Below are positions 23,718 through 33,921 of a stretch of DNA of 64,000 nucleotides, one piece after another. The notes beneath the pieces are model-generated. The model was not told the DNA's origin and ran no database searches. It was given only the letters and a program-made list of their open reading frames with translations. The stretch is from contig OY987298.1 in the NCBI GenBank assembly GCA_963920635.1, positions 2,914,001-2,978,000 on the forward strand, in the 5' to 3' direction. Every line of letters begins with the position of its first letter. Within the stretch, counting starts at the first letter, position 1. The position numbers and the translations under genes are program-made. This stretch comes from Pseudeuparius sepicola. Taxonomy: Eukaryota > Arthropoda > Insecta > Coleoptera > Anthribidae.

Positions 23718-23893
23718 TTCCTTCCATGAACAGCATAGATAGCTTCGTGTACGTTTTTTTCATGGGCCAGGGCTACCAGATGGAAATTCTGACACAAACT
23801 CCTTGTGTGATGGGGGTGTGCCCCCTAGAAAATGATGTTACCGGGCCCAACAGCAGATACAACCTGACTTTTCGGTTCAATTTCGAGATATAT
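23718..23893 (+). CDS. NPC2-like protein, exon 3
   Basis: Preceded by a 62-nt intron (23656-23717) ending TTTCCAG. It encodes residues 70-128: a strand ending YVFFMGQGYQMEI, then CVMGVCPLENDV with Cys99 and Cys104 (the conserved CxxxxCPL of NPC2/ML proteins), and YNLTFRFNFEIY. Exit is phase 0 at GTAAGT. In vertebrate NPC2 this region lines the lipid cavity. Tiny introns of this size are common in insect genes. Confidence 0.87.
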
Positions 23894-24030
23894 GTAAGTA
23901 CCTACCGCAGGGACTCTTTAAAATAAGGGGACCCAGCATGTAACAGTCTATCACAACATAGAAAAAGTGAAGCCTTGAGGGGAAGTTTGTTTTCTGTTGA
24001 CTCCAAGGAGACCACAAGGGGGCCGGTACA

Positions 24031-24545
24031 AGGTTATGTTATATGTCAGTGTCCAACTGCCATCAGGTTTTATGTGACATGCCAGTGCCATAGATTCTAA
24101 AGGAGGCAAAATATTTCCCATCATAATTCACAATTTTTAACTTTTCTAACTTCCAGATACTCAGATGTGTCAATTAAAGGTAATGCGGCCGCCTGTAGTA
24201 GTCCCAATAATTGCAACCAGATTTTTCCTGTATCACCTTTAGTAATTCTACAATTCCCATTACGTGGGCATTATAAGTGGGTAGTTCAAAACAAATCGTA
24301 TTTCGAAAATTATTAAGCAGGTAGCTTCAGTCAGGTCTTTTTTTAAAGAGTTTTCATCTACGACTACAAGTTTATTTTAAGTTTGTGGGGTACCTTGGGG
24401 GAGTAATAGAATTACAAAAATTTTATAATCAACACCGAGAATAACTACATCATTAGAACTATTAGACCTAATCTTATTAATTCTTCCCGAAATCTGTGAA
24501 AGTTCTTTGGGTAGATACATTGAACAAGGGAAGAAAGTTCAAGTA
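24031..24545 (+). repeat. Repeat shared with 58.4-59.9 kb
   Basis: Within intron 3. Blocks match in the same order elsewhere: CTCCAAGGAGACCACAAGGG (24001, also 56617), ATGTCAGTGTCCAACTG through CATAATTCAC (24041-24131, also 58371-58460), GCAGGTAGCTTCAGTCAGGT (24314, also 59648), and CTGTGAAAGTTCTTTGGGTA (24492, also 59853). At the second locus the blocks are separated by other elements and by candidate exons. Confidence 0.75.
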
Positions 24546-24748
24546 CACATGTCACGGGCGTAGCCAGGATTTAGTTTGGGGGGGGGGGGGGGGTTTAGTT
24601 TCGGAAGTAAATAAAACAGCAAAAATATACTTACATGAAATTTAATATCTATATATTCATCCGAAAAACTACGACATATTTATAAAGTTCTTAACTTTAA
24701 ATGAAATGGATAAATTAATTTCGTTCCTCTGCGCTAAATCTAAAACCA

Positions 24749-25048
24749 TTAAAGAAGAAATCTTCGGCTTTTTCTTTTAAATATATCCACTACTTCATCT
24801 GCATGAATTTCTGTTCCATAGTGAATGTTCATTAGAGCCAAACCATTAAGTCTGTTTTCACTTGTAGTGTTTCGTAAATAGTTTTTCAGTCTCCTTAGGC
24901 TCGAGAAAGACCTTTCTGGGGTAGCAGTGGATACAGGAATGGTAGCCAAGATTTGTAGTAATGTGTAAATATTAGGATAAAGGTTTTTATCGCACATATC
25001 TAGGCATTCCAAACTAGATTTCGGGGTAGGCAGTCTTCTTATCAGCAT
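24749..25048 (-). pseudogene. hAT transposase C-terminal dimerisation (hATC) region
   Basis: About 95 residues ending at a natural stop. The hATC signature is plain: LLQILATIPVSTATPERSFS, SLRRLKNYLRNTTSENRLNG, LALMNIHY. This block mediates dimerisation in hAT transposases and is the best conserved part of the family, including domesticated versions. The DDE core and BED finger are missing. The frame remains open and is almost identical to the copy at 34098-34394. Confidence 0.85.
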
Positions 25049-25256
25049 GCAAGGTAGCTGAAGCTTTGATAGCTAAATCCAAATTTGTTTCTTTATTAGA
25101 AACCCCTTGACCTTGACTACACCACTTTTTCCAGTAGTCCATACCTTTAAGTTTATCACCCTTCCTTTTTTTCCCCTCCATTTTTCGACAGTAATAATGA
25201 TTCACGTATCTATCCTTAACAAGGTCATCGAATAACAGCGCACTAAAATTACTCAC
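25014..25256 (-). pseudogene. hAT transposase N-terminal piece
   Basis: 80 codons, basic in the middle (MEGKKRKGDKLKG) and then MDYWKKWCSQG. The real start may be the internal Met. The frame ends in sequence that codes LPTPKSSLECL in another frame, which marks the deletion junction. Confidence 0.55.
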
Positions 25257-25689
25257 TTACACGGTACACTTAATTCTCTTCACTATTCGTTCACCACTTT
25301 TCACTTTTATTCGCTTCAAATTCGCATGGAACAATACTGCCGTAAGCGCGGTCACGCGCCGCGGCGCCGCTTATATAGCAGCCCAGTAGCCGTCCAGAAA
25401 CTTCCACGAACTTCCACAAAGTTCCGCTCATTTCGACCGAGGGGCGTGGCGAATAATCGAGAAACAACGCAAAGTGTCCCTACAATACAAAATAGTTCGG
25501 CTGCAACTGCCTCTGCCTCTCGTCAAAAGATGGCGCTAGGCGCTACTATTACTACATATATTCAAACGTAATAATAATTTAACTCTTCACTCCTCGTATT
25601 TTTTCGGTATAATATTAGGTAATATTTTGCTTATTTCGGGGGGGTTTGAACCCCCGAAACCCCCCCTTGGCTACGCCCGTGGTAACGAA

Positions 25690-25947
25690 TATTTCATACA
25701 AGTATGGTAGAAACCCAACAATTTATCTTATATTTGGAAAAGCCTACCAGGAACTAACACTAAGAAGATAAATACCAATTTTTTAAAACTTTTTCAAAAT
25801 TTTATCCGATATAAGTGTAATATTACAGAACTACTACTATGGCTCATATAGCAACTTACGGAAATAGCTATGGGGTTAACGAACTGAGCAATTTTTTTTG
25901 TAACTAAACAAATAATAATTATAATATGCCTTTTCTTTATTTTTCAG
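25690..25947. other. End of intron 3
   Basis: AT-rich, ending in a pyrimidine-rich tract and TTTTTCAG acceptor at 25947. Confidence 0.5.
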
Positions 25948-26052
25948 TCTACAGTGAGTGTAATAGTCAGAACTATGTACAGACCGATTCGCGGTAGCGA
26001 TCAAGTGACGTTGAGCTGCATCAAATTTGGAGCAGATGTGAACAATGCCTAA
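25948..26052 (+). CDS. NPC2-like protein, exon 4 (C-terminus)
   Basis: Phase-0 entry after TTTTTCAG. Codes residues 129-162, STVSVIVRTMYR... through VTLSCIKFGADVNNA and TAA at 26050-26052. Cys152 is the last of six ML cysteines and would pair with Cys32. The spliced total is 97+111+176+105 = 489 nt, 162 residues plus stop, the usual NPC2 length. The VVxW-like motif of the final strands is loosely present as VIVRTMYR. Because every junction keeps frame and the cysteine pattern is complete, I consider the gene intact. Confidence 0.88.
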   Translation, partial: STVSVIVRTMYRPIRGSDQVTLSCIKFGADVNNA

Positions 26053-26178
26053 GACCCCCCTCAATTCTAATACTGTGTTTTCTGAAAGACTCAAATCTTG
26101 ACTGATTATTTGTTATGTTTTATTTATTTTCCTGTTTTTTAGTTGTTAATGTTTTTTTTATAGAGTTAGCAATTTTGT

Positions 26179-26338
26179 AATAAAAAGTGGAAAAAGAGTT
26201 GTATGTATTGTGAGTTCCTGGAACCTTTTGGAACTCTTACTTCTACGATTGGACTAAAACTTGGACATAGACTCTGACTTGGGCCTTCTTTAAAACTCTG
26301 GGATTGTTTTGTTTCCCGGAAAGATTGTTTTAAATAAA
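26179..26338 (+). terminator. Polyadenylation signals of the NPC2-like gene
   Basis: AATAAA at 26179-26184 and again at 26333-26338, 127 and 281 nt past the stop codon. Either could set the mRNA 3' end; the first is followed by a GTTGTATGTATTGTGAG GU-rich region. Confidence 0.55.
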
Positions 26339-26828
26339 ACAAAAGACAATGAAAACCCGATAATTTTGTTTCACATACTTAAGTATTTTTTGTTAAAATG
26401 GATAGCGCCAGCTCTTACCGATTCTCTAGATCGGGGATTGATAATCTCCATTATACTGTATTTTATAATATAATTAAAGCGAGTTAGGTACTTATGAAAA
26501 AAATGAAAGAATGGCCACAAAAGTAAAATATTGTTTTGCGATCAGATTACTCTTGGCTTACAAATCTCCATATTATCTTACTTATTACTTGCTATTCATC
26601 ATTCTTGACAAGTTCAAGTATAAATATAGCAATCTAGTTAAAAAAAGTGATGCAATGTCTATTTTAGGATCCCACATTTTTCTCGGAAGCCGATGATGTA
26701 GCAAATAATTATTATCATAACATTTGTCATAAGTCGGTAACTTTCAAAGTTTCGCATGTATTTGAAAGCTGAGTTGCAGATTTTGCATTTATTTCCACTC
26801 TGTATTTCTACTCATAAAGATAAAATAT
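26339..26828. other. Downstream spacer
   Basis: AT-rich, no recognised feature. Confidence 0.45.
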
Positions 26829-27582
26829 ACAGTGTGGTCATTAACTGTGCAACAAATGGGACTTTTTTTTATTAATTGCATAACCAAAATACAGATATTG
26901 CCGAAAGTCGATGAATGTTCAATAATAATATTAGGTGCACTTAGAATGGTTGCAAGTTAAACAGCATACAGGGTAGGTCAAAAAATATAAAAATTGTAAA
27001 GAGTAAAGTACCCTTATTTCGAAAAAATCAGCAAAAGGTTATTAAGAAAAGTTGTTTAGAATGCCTGAATATCAAAACATAGCCTCCTAAGAAAAAAAAA
27101 ATTCGTCAAATTTTAAAGTTTTGTTTAATATCGTTGCAACAAACATGAAGTTTGTGATTCCGTAAAAAATTAAAAATCTAAGTTAATTTTACAAATATTC
27201 TTGAATTTCAACAAAGTTATGCGAAATTGATTTTATTTTGATTGATTTGTGAAATTGTTTAGGGTGAATATTCAAACATTTTTTTAAAAAATTATTGTTT
27301 TCCAAACAAATATATTTTTTTCTTAGGAGGCCATGTTTTGGTATTTAGGCATAACTTTTAATTCTAGACAACTTTTCTTAATAACATTTTGCTGAATTTT
27401 CTGAAATAAGGGTACTTTACTCTTGTACAATTTTTATATTTTTTGACCTACCCTGTATGCTGTTTGACTTGCAACCATTCTAAGTGCGCCTAATATGATT
27501 ATCGAACATGTACCAACTTTCGGAGATATTTGTACTTTCATTGTGCAATAATTAATAAAAAAAAAACATATGTCAACAGTAC
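26829..27582. repeat. ~750-bp foldback element
   Basis: Starts ACAGTGTGGTCATTAACTGT; the arms pair through TTGCAAGTTAAACAGCATAC / GTATGCTGTTTGACTTGCAA, AGGGTAGGTCAAAAAATATA, GAGTAAAGTACCCTTATTTC and TTCTTAGGAGGC. The outermost 30 nt of the right arm are diverged. Distinct from the CAGTGTGTCCC family although the first bases are similar. Confidence 0.8.
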
Positions 27583-28330
27583 CAACAATAACAGTCTAAA
27601 TTCGTCGCCTTGTTAGTTTTTAAATAAACTGTCAGCGTTGGGTGAGGATTAAGACTTGTACAGAATGGCCAATCAGAGATCTGCAAAATCAAAAAGTTCT
27701 AGAGCTATGGAAGCATTATAGGACAACCACTAAACTATTGATAAAATGTGGCCCTGGGGATCTCAGGCCAACAAGTTGACAAGAAAAATGCCTCCACACT
27801 AATATTAAAATCATAAACCTGAAAACAGAACACTGAAACATAAAATGTAACTGACAAGTCTTTAACTAGGTTAGAAAACTGTGCAAATGTGTTGTAAAAG
27901 CGAGGTAAACAACTTCAGAGGCATTTTTTGTTACAATAATAATAATTATTATTATTCTCACTCTCACAACACTCCAAACTAGGAGTATCCAAGAAGCAAC
28001 ACAACATGGCCTAAGAAACTTTTCTTAAACATTTTAGTACCTATTATTATTTGAATCATGTAACATAAGCATCTCAAAGAGAGGCAACTGGCTATCATTT
28101 TCTAGGAAATTATTTAATTCATATAATTTTCCCAAACCATAAATCTATCAACGACGTATCTCGTCAATACATTTTTTTGCTTCATAAGATCTACCTACTA
28201 ATACTGTGAAATAACTATTTTCCGGAAACAAGAAAATTAGTCATCAATGGGGCCCTCGCCAAAGTTTCGTTTATACCTACTACCTATGTGGTAGGAAATC
28301 CAATTCACTGCAAGTACGAAATTTCAAAGG
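27583..28330. other. Spacer with small dispersed repeats
   Basis: TCACAACACTCCAAACTAGG after (TAA)n at 27950-27990 matches 13262-13315. TTTTCCCAAACCATAAATCT at about 28127 recurs at 31322. No gene. Confidence 0.5.
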
Positions 28331-28357
28331 CCCTTTGAAGGTCGAGTCGCTCTCGAA
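28331..28357 (+). promoter_or_regulatory. Relic copy of NPC2-like upstream sequence, part 1
   Basis: CCTTTGAAGGTCGAGTCGCT matches 17441-17460 (one mismatch). Part 2 follows at 29136 after an insertion. Confidence 0.5.
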
Positions 28358-28460
28358 GTAACTTAAATAAATTAAAAGTAAAAAAATATTTTTAAAAAAA
28401 GCTTTTATTTAAATAAAAGCTTTTTTTAAAAATATTTTTTTACTTTTAATTTATTTTGTA
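28358..28460. repeat. Perfect AT-rich palindrome
   Basis: About 90 nt centred at ATTTAAAT near 28411 pair perfectly, including AAAGCTTTTATTTAAATAAA. The stem half TAAATAAAAGCTTTT also ends the repeat at 29125-29140, so the palindrome may be two such ends joined head to head. Confidence 0.8.
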
Positions 28461-28579
28461 ATTTTTAGTTTGGCCAGGTGTCTGAGTCTATTCATCTCAG
28501 TTAACGCATCATTGTTGCAAGGTCGTTTGCCGGTTCGTTTAGAACAGTCTAGCTCTTCAATGAGGAGACCTTCTAATGA

Positions 28580-29065
28580 CCATCTTGGGTGTTCCGCCAT
28601 GTTGGATTTAGAATGACGTCACACATATAATCATGCATTGTCATCCAAATTAAACGTGTGTACAAAATTTCAGCTCGATCGGTTGAAATTTAACTAGTCC
28701 GCCATCTTGGGTGTTCCGCCATGTTGGATTTAGAATGACGTCACACATATAATCATGCATTGTCATCCAAATTAAACGTGTGTACAAAATTTCAGCTCGA
28801 TCGGTTGAAATTTAACTAGTCCGCCATCTTGAGTGTTCCGCCATGTTGGATTTAGAATGACGTCACACATATAATCATGCATTGTCATCCAAATTAAACG
28901 TGTGTACAAAATTTCAGCTCGATCGGTTGAAATTTAACTAGTCCGCCATCTTGGGTGATCCGCCATGTTGGATTTAGAATGACGTCACACATATAATCAT
29001 GCATTGTCATCCAAATTAAACGTGTGTACAAAATTTCAGCTCGATCGGTTGAAGATATCTGCTTC
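28580..29065 (+). repeat. Tandem array, four units of 122 bp
   Basis: CCATCTTGGGTGTTCCGCCA recurs at 28580, 28702, 28824 and 28946, an exact 122-nt period with only single-base differences (GAGTG in unit 3, GGGTGATCC in unit 4). Each unit holds TGACGTCA-like GAATGACGTCACAC and AGCTCGATCGGTTGAA. Confidence 0.92.
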
Positions 29066-29140
29066 AAAATTGAGTTGCAAGATTCCACCCGAACAAATTA
29101 CATACATACATACATACATTGCAAGTTAAATAAAAGCTTT
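29066..29140 (+). repeat. RTE-LINE-like 3' tail with (CATA)n
   Basis: GATTCCACCCGAACAAATTA followed by five CATA repeats and TTGCAAGTTAAATAAAAGC. A tetranucleotide tail of this sort at the end of a repeat is typical for RTE-clade LINEs and SINEs that use them; no coding part remains. Confidence 0.5.
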
Positions 29141-29235
29141 TAAAATAGACGCTGCCTGACGCCACGTCGCTAGAGTACTACATTCGGCATCTTATCTGTT
29201 CGACAATGTTGCACAAAAACATTTGCTGTTTAGAG
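29136..29235 (+). promoter_or_regulatory. Relic copy of NPC2-like upstream sequence, part 2
   Basis: AAAATAGACG, CTGACGCCACGTCG, GTACTACATTCGG and CATCTTATCTGTTCGACAATG match 17501-17598 in order. After about 29235 similarity stops and no ML exon follows. Together with part 1 it looks like the upstream region of a second, lost NPC2-like copy. Confidence 0.55.
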
Positions 29236-29589
29236 CAATATGTGGTTTGTAGTTGGTAACATTTACACACATCAAAAGAATCTGAGGGACAACGATAGAA
29301 ATTGTGAAATAAAACACAATTTGCTGCCATATTTTTTCATATTATAGCTGTACTCTAAATAGACTTCAAAATTAAAAAAAGAATTAAAAAATTCTTGAAA
29401 TCTACATAGTTTTCAGAAAAAAGTATGCATGTTTTTGCAAGACATCATAAACAACAATAAATCAACATTAAACAATAATTATTACAGAGGATTACCATCA
29501 CAACTTTTAACAACCGCTCTAAGAGGCATATTCAGAATTAGGTAGTCAATGTCATGTTGTTCGATGGCGTCTCTAGACTTTGGTAGTAC
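29236..29589. other. Spacer without recognised feature
   Basis: AT-rich; no gene supported. Confidence 0.4.
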
Positions 29590-29815
29590 CAGCGTCCAGA
29601 GATATACTAATAAGTCCGGGCACTCGGCCTTGTGTAAACAAACGTTTCCCTCTTGCCCTCTCCCGCTACCCTCCTCATCGAGCCGATCGATATCTTATAA
29701 TATAAGAAAATAAGCTGTACAGAGTGTAGCTGAGAGCGATTCGTTCGCATTCTACCGGGTGCGCGCAAAATATTACCGCAAAATATTACCGACCGATCGT
29801 GACTGTGTTGTAGTG

Positions 29816-29913
29816 ATGCCTAGTAACGCTTTTTACTGCAGTGCGGATTGCTGTAAAACCAGTTCAAAAGACTATATTACCTTTTTTTCATTTCCTAAAA
29901 ACAATCCTGAAAG
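29816..29913 (+). pseudogene. THAP domain first exon
   Basis: ATG at 29816 opens MPSNAFYCSADCCKTSSKD, then ITFFSFPKNNPER before the donor GTAAGA in phase 2. THAP hallmarks: the first zinc-ligand pair C8-x3-C12 and the FxxFPKxxxxR segment. The exon itself is intact; its partner exon is not. Confidence 0.75.
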
Positions 29914-30028
29914 GTAAGATTGAGTTTGAGGTACCTACCAATAAAAATTAAGACATTTTTATGTGGCATTTGAATACTTAGGTATTAATTATTGAAGGAT
30001 GTAATATTAAAATATTGAAAATTTGAAG

Positions 30029-30204
30029 GTGCCAGTTCCTTGGGGTTCATCGGAGAACATAAATTTGCGAATATTCCACCTGAAGAGGCATATAAACCTA
30101 AAAGAATTTGCAAGGCACATTTTCATTCACTTCGTCCGGAAAACGTTTAGTAAAAACTGCTGTCCCCTCGGCTGTCCCATTAAGATTATTGCCAGAAGCT
30201 TATG
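30029..30204 (+). pseudogene. THAP domain second exon, broken
   Basis: Acceptor TTTGAAG then a region coding SLGFIGEHKFANIPPEEAY and KRICKAHF in one frame. Relative to 13944-13779 there is a deletion near the Trp, so the exon cannot be entered in frame, and a ~10-nt deletion after KAHF shifts the frame again before SSGKRLVKTAVP. Followed by a GTAAGA donor. Non-functional. Confidence 0.7.
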
Positions 30205-30779
30205 GTAAGACGCATGTTTGTGTAGGTACATATGCGTAATAGTTTGTTCTGTATTGTTTATGTCATTTTAAATATCAAAATATTTACTACAGCATGAAAA
30301 AGTAGATATGATTAGTTTAACTCTTTGTCGTTAAATATTTATTTGTTATTTGTTTTTGTCTGCTCTATGTTTTGTTAGGCTTTATTAAAAATGAACGTAA
30401 AACATAAAAAATTGCATTTTTATTCATGTTTCAACCAAAGTCTACAGATTTACCTACTAATTATGTAGATTCTGGTAATAGCTACCTTGTATTTTAATTT
30501 AACTGCACCTACCAAAACCTAACGGTACACTTACCTACACAAATAATGTTGTACCAAAGTCTACAAATAGGTGTACTAATATTTGTAAACGTCGGTAAAT
30601 AATGGAAAGTCAATATGAACCTGCCCCCGTATAACTAGCTTGACGGCGATTTCGTTTAGTCGCCCGCGTAAATGCGAAGCGTGCGAGGTGACGCTGATTT
30701 ACGACCGGTCGCAAAAAATTGTCGGCTTTTCCGAGAGATCAAAGAAGTGAGCGGACTTAGTATTTCTAAACTTTGGTAG

Positions 30780-31490
30780 CTCTTCGCTGCTGGCTAAACA
30801 TATGTATGTGGCTTCAATTAAGTAGGGTCAAGTCACTAGAAGGTCTCCTTGTAGAAGAACTAGATTTAATCTAGCTCTTCAATCTATTAGATTGTAGTCA
30901 ATTAACAGGCAAGCGACTGTGCAACAATGACGAATTAATTGGAATTAACAGACAGAAAAAATAAATAAATTATTATTAAAAAATATTTTTAAAAACGAGA
31001 TTCTATTTAAATGCTCTGAAAATAAATAAATCAAACCGAAGCAAACCCATAATTTTGTTACATTATACAATTATTATACGATACAAAAACTTGTCGCGAG
31101 ATTTTCGTGTGTAAATTTCATTTATAGAAAAATACATTTTCTACTTAGAACTACGTATTTTCTAGACTTTGGAACTACTTCCAAGATTTATTCCCATTCA
31201 TGTATCTAAAGTGACTGGCATATTGAGTATTATTGTTTGAATCACGGAAATAGAGGCAACGGGTTATCTCTTTCTAATTCAATTGTAAATTTTATTGAAC
31301 CTATACTAGGAAATTATAATTTTCCCAAACCATAAATCTATCGACAGCGTATCTCGTCAAATTGTTTTCAATGGGAATCTCCCCATGGTCATTCCATGTT
31401 TATAAAAATCATTGTCTATAAGTCCATTCAAGTTTGAATTATTATTCACTCAGGAAGTTTATTTTCTATCGAATTCTCTTGCTGATTTTT
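30780..31490. other. Spacer with small dispersed repeats
   Basis: AGAAGGTCTCC and AGCTCTTCAAT words near 30840-30890 recur inverted near 28550. TTTTCCCAAACCATAAATCT at 31322 recurs from 28127. No gene. Confidence 0.4.
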
Positions 31491-31585
31491 ACAAAAGCGT
31501 ACAGCGGCCACATGAGATTTTTTCTATCCTTGACACTTTTTTTCTGTCAATTATACATAATTGACACTTTTTTCTGTCAATTATA

Positions 31586-32321
31586 CAGTGTGTCCCAATT
31601 TGATACTGGACACCTCAGAAATATATGAATGGCAAGGAAAACAAATGGTCTCTATTTTTTTATTGGTAGTACCAAGGGAGAGTATCTCATAGGCGGTGGT
31701 ATTTGGATGGGGTAATTATTTCATGGCCTGCTATGATTTTTTAAAATAGCTAATTTTCAAGAAACCCTATTAGGGACTTTTTACGACAAAATGTTATTAA
31801 GAAAACTTGTTTATAATGAAAAACTGAGTAGATTCGCCAAATTTCAAAAGGCTAGTCCTACTTTGATTTTTAGATTTATCTCCCACTTTTTCTTAGAAAA
31901 GTGTCCTTTCTGGAGCTTTTACGTCAAAATTTTATTTTTTCATGATGATCAAGTTTCCTTTATAATATTTTGACGTGAAAGCTCCAGAAAGGACACATTT
32001 CTGAGAAAAAAGTGGGAGAAAAACGCGAAAAAGCTAAAAATCAAAGTAGGCCTAGACTTTTCAAATTTTGCAATTCTACTTAGTTTTTCATTCTGAACAA
32101 GTTTCCTTAATAACATTTTGTCGTAAAAAAATCCCTAATAGGGTTTCTTGAAAATTCGCTATTTTAAAAAATCATAGCAGGCCATGAAATAATTACCCCA
32201 TCCAAATATCAACGCCTACGAGATACTCTCCCTTGGTACTACCAATAAAAAATAGAGACCATTTGTTTTCCTTGTCCTTCATATAGTTCTGAGGTGTCCA
32301 GTATCAACGTGGGACACACTG
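31586..32321. repeat. CAGTGTGTCCC foldback element, second copy
   Basis: Same family and length as 22252-22976: ends CAGTGTGTCCCAATTTGATA and GTGGGACACACTG, same internal pairs. The right end has lost the final TA seen in the other copy. Confidence 0.85.
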
Positions 32322-32329
32322 ACACTTTT

Positions 32330-32566
32330 TTCTGTCAATTATACATAATTGACACTTTTTTTCTGTCAATTATAAAACTGTCAATTATGTATAATTGACA
32401 GAAAAAAATGTCAATTATGTATAATAATTGACAGAAAAAAGTGTCAATTATACATAATCGACAGAAAAAAGTGTCAATTATACATAATTGACAGAAAAAA
32501 GTATCAATTATGTATAATCGACAGAAAAAAGTATCAATTATGTATAATTGACAGAAAAAAGTGTCA
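32330..32566. repeat. Array of short palindromes, ~33-nt spacing
   Basis: About seven tandem units built from ATTGACAGAAAAAAGTGTCA and GTCAATTATGTATAATTGAC; TATACATAAT and TATGTATAAT alternate. Each unit is a self-complementary hairpin. Confidence 0.8.
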
Positions 32567-32606
32567 ACAATAAAAAAAATCTCATGTGGCCGCTCTACGC
32601 TTTCGT

Positions 32607-33913
32607 AGATTTTATGGGTAATAAAATAGTTTTTATTTATTAGTTACATTTATTCAGATCTACCCTCGCTAAACATGTTCTGTATTAGCCTACATAAAAT
32701 ATCACAATATTTATTTATTATTTTATGAACTAGCTCAAATAGTACAGCAGTAACGAGTATTTTTTTATTTGGAAGATCTCGGATTACATCTTGTTGTTTA
32801 AAAAATGTAGAAAATAAAAATTAATAATGCTCGATAACTTCATTAATTTTTTTTAGATGTGGTATGTAGTTAAAAATGCAGATATAATCCAAGATCTGAC
32901 ACAGAGCTGTCAAAAAACGTAGTACGTCCAATGGGAGGGATTACATTTTTCGACCAAATTCTAACTGTTACATTTTAAAAAATAATTATATGTTGTCAGA
33001 ATTCGTTAGTTAAAATTTTCTTGCATAGCGATACGAACTGCTTATAACAATATTCACACGAATTATTTACAGAGGTATGTACACGCCCAAGGGAGATATT
33101 ACAAAAAATATTTACAAAGTGGGTATTAGTTTAACTATTTTGTCGTGATGAAGAAATAGTTGTACAATGAAAAACAGTTTACAGGATATAACAATGTTCA
33201 TTAGAATACATATGATGCAGGGTGAGACATTAAGCATATACAGAGTGTTACAGAAAAATATGTCAAGGACATGAGGTTTGTGTTTTTGTATAAGAAATAA
33301 ATCAACGTAAGTAATTTTTTTTCTCTCCACGACTATATTCGAAAATATATAATATATAAAAAATCATGTAAAACAAACCAGCGGAAGGTGTCACCCTGTA
33401 CCTATATCAGCACCTCAGAGGTCAACTGTATCAAGTCATTTTTTTTTAATTATTGGGTTTTTGATACCATCTAGTAATACAAACACCCTGCACTTTTAGC
33501 ACTCTTACAAAATGACAGGTGTAATCCCAAATATCGGGATCGGGTTATCTCAATAAGATCGTTGTAAACAATATGTAGAGGATAATATGATACAACAATA
33601 TAATAATAAGACCACAAATCAGAGACACTATCTTGCCGGTAACAGCGACACTGATTCTTTTTCAGATTGTCTTTTGTTTTTTTTTCTCGGCACGCTACGC
33701 ACTTAAGTTTATCGATAGAAAAACAGTATTTTACATTGAACTTGTTATTTTACAATTTGTTTTCGATAATTTACATGACATTATTCCAGTTTTATCTACA
33801 TCAGTCTAGAAAAATACGGGATAGAGATAGAAATAATAATATGTGTTGATAGCACGAAAACCCCAATATACTATAGGTGAAAAGGGAGTACAGGGTGTTA
33901 CAATGAAAACTGT
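32607..33913. other. AT-rich spacer
   Basis: No coding frame supported. GTACAGGGTGTTACA at 33888 is an end-like word of the CAGGGTG families, only 25 nt from the hAT insertion. Confidence 0.4.
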
Positions 33914-33921
33914 CTAAGGTA

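Larger units (their letters stand above)
24553..25681 (-). mobile_element. hAT element, internally deleted (copy 1)
   Basis: Inverted ends CACGGGCGTAGCCAGG at 24553 and its near-complement ending at 25681 (CTTGGCTACGCCCGTG). Poly-G and poly-C runs lie just inside both ends. The coding part on the minus strand has an N-terminal piece (25256-25014) fused out of frame to the C-terminal dimerisation piece (25048-24749), so most of the transposase is deleted. No matching 8-bp flanks are seen (ACACATGT against GTAACGAA). It sits in intron 3 of the NPC2-like gene, antisense to it. Confidence 0.85.
29590..30779 (+). mobile_element. P-like (THAP) element, short deletion derivative
   Basis: Ends are inverted: GAGATATACTAATAAGTCCG at the left (about 29599) and GCGGACTTAGTATTTCTAAA at the right (about 30751). 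The right 180 nt match 12966-13170 reversed and the left 130 nt match 17345-17220 reversed. The only coding parts are two THAP exons, so the transposase body is lost. About 1.2 kb. Flanking words CTCTAGACTTTGGTAG (29569) and TTCTAAACTTTGGTAG (30763) are direct repeats whose meaning is unclear. Confidence 0.7.
31491..32606. mobile_element. Foldback element of nested palindromes, with a MITE inside
   Basis: Outer ends are inverted: AAAGCGTACAGCGGCCACAT (31494) and ATGTGGCCGCTCTACGCTTT (ending about 32603). Inside both ends are repeats of the palindrome TGTCAATTATACATAATTGACA joined by (A)6-7GTG. The 736-bp element 31586-32321 is inserted within the left block of palindromes. Confidence 0.8.

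Noticed and set aside
23466..23729. 87-codon frame reading through exon 2 as an intron-free gene
   Set aside because: It runs through the TTTGCAG acceptor and GTAGGT donor and loses the ML pattern; spliced exons keep six cysteines and frame.
28580..29065. CRISPR-like spacing of 122-bp repeats
   Set aside because: Direct repeats without unique spacers in an insect genome; plain tandem array.
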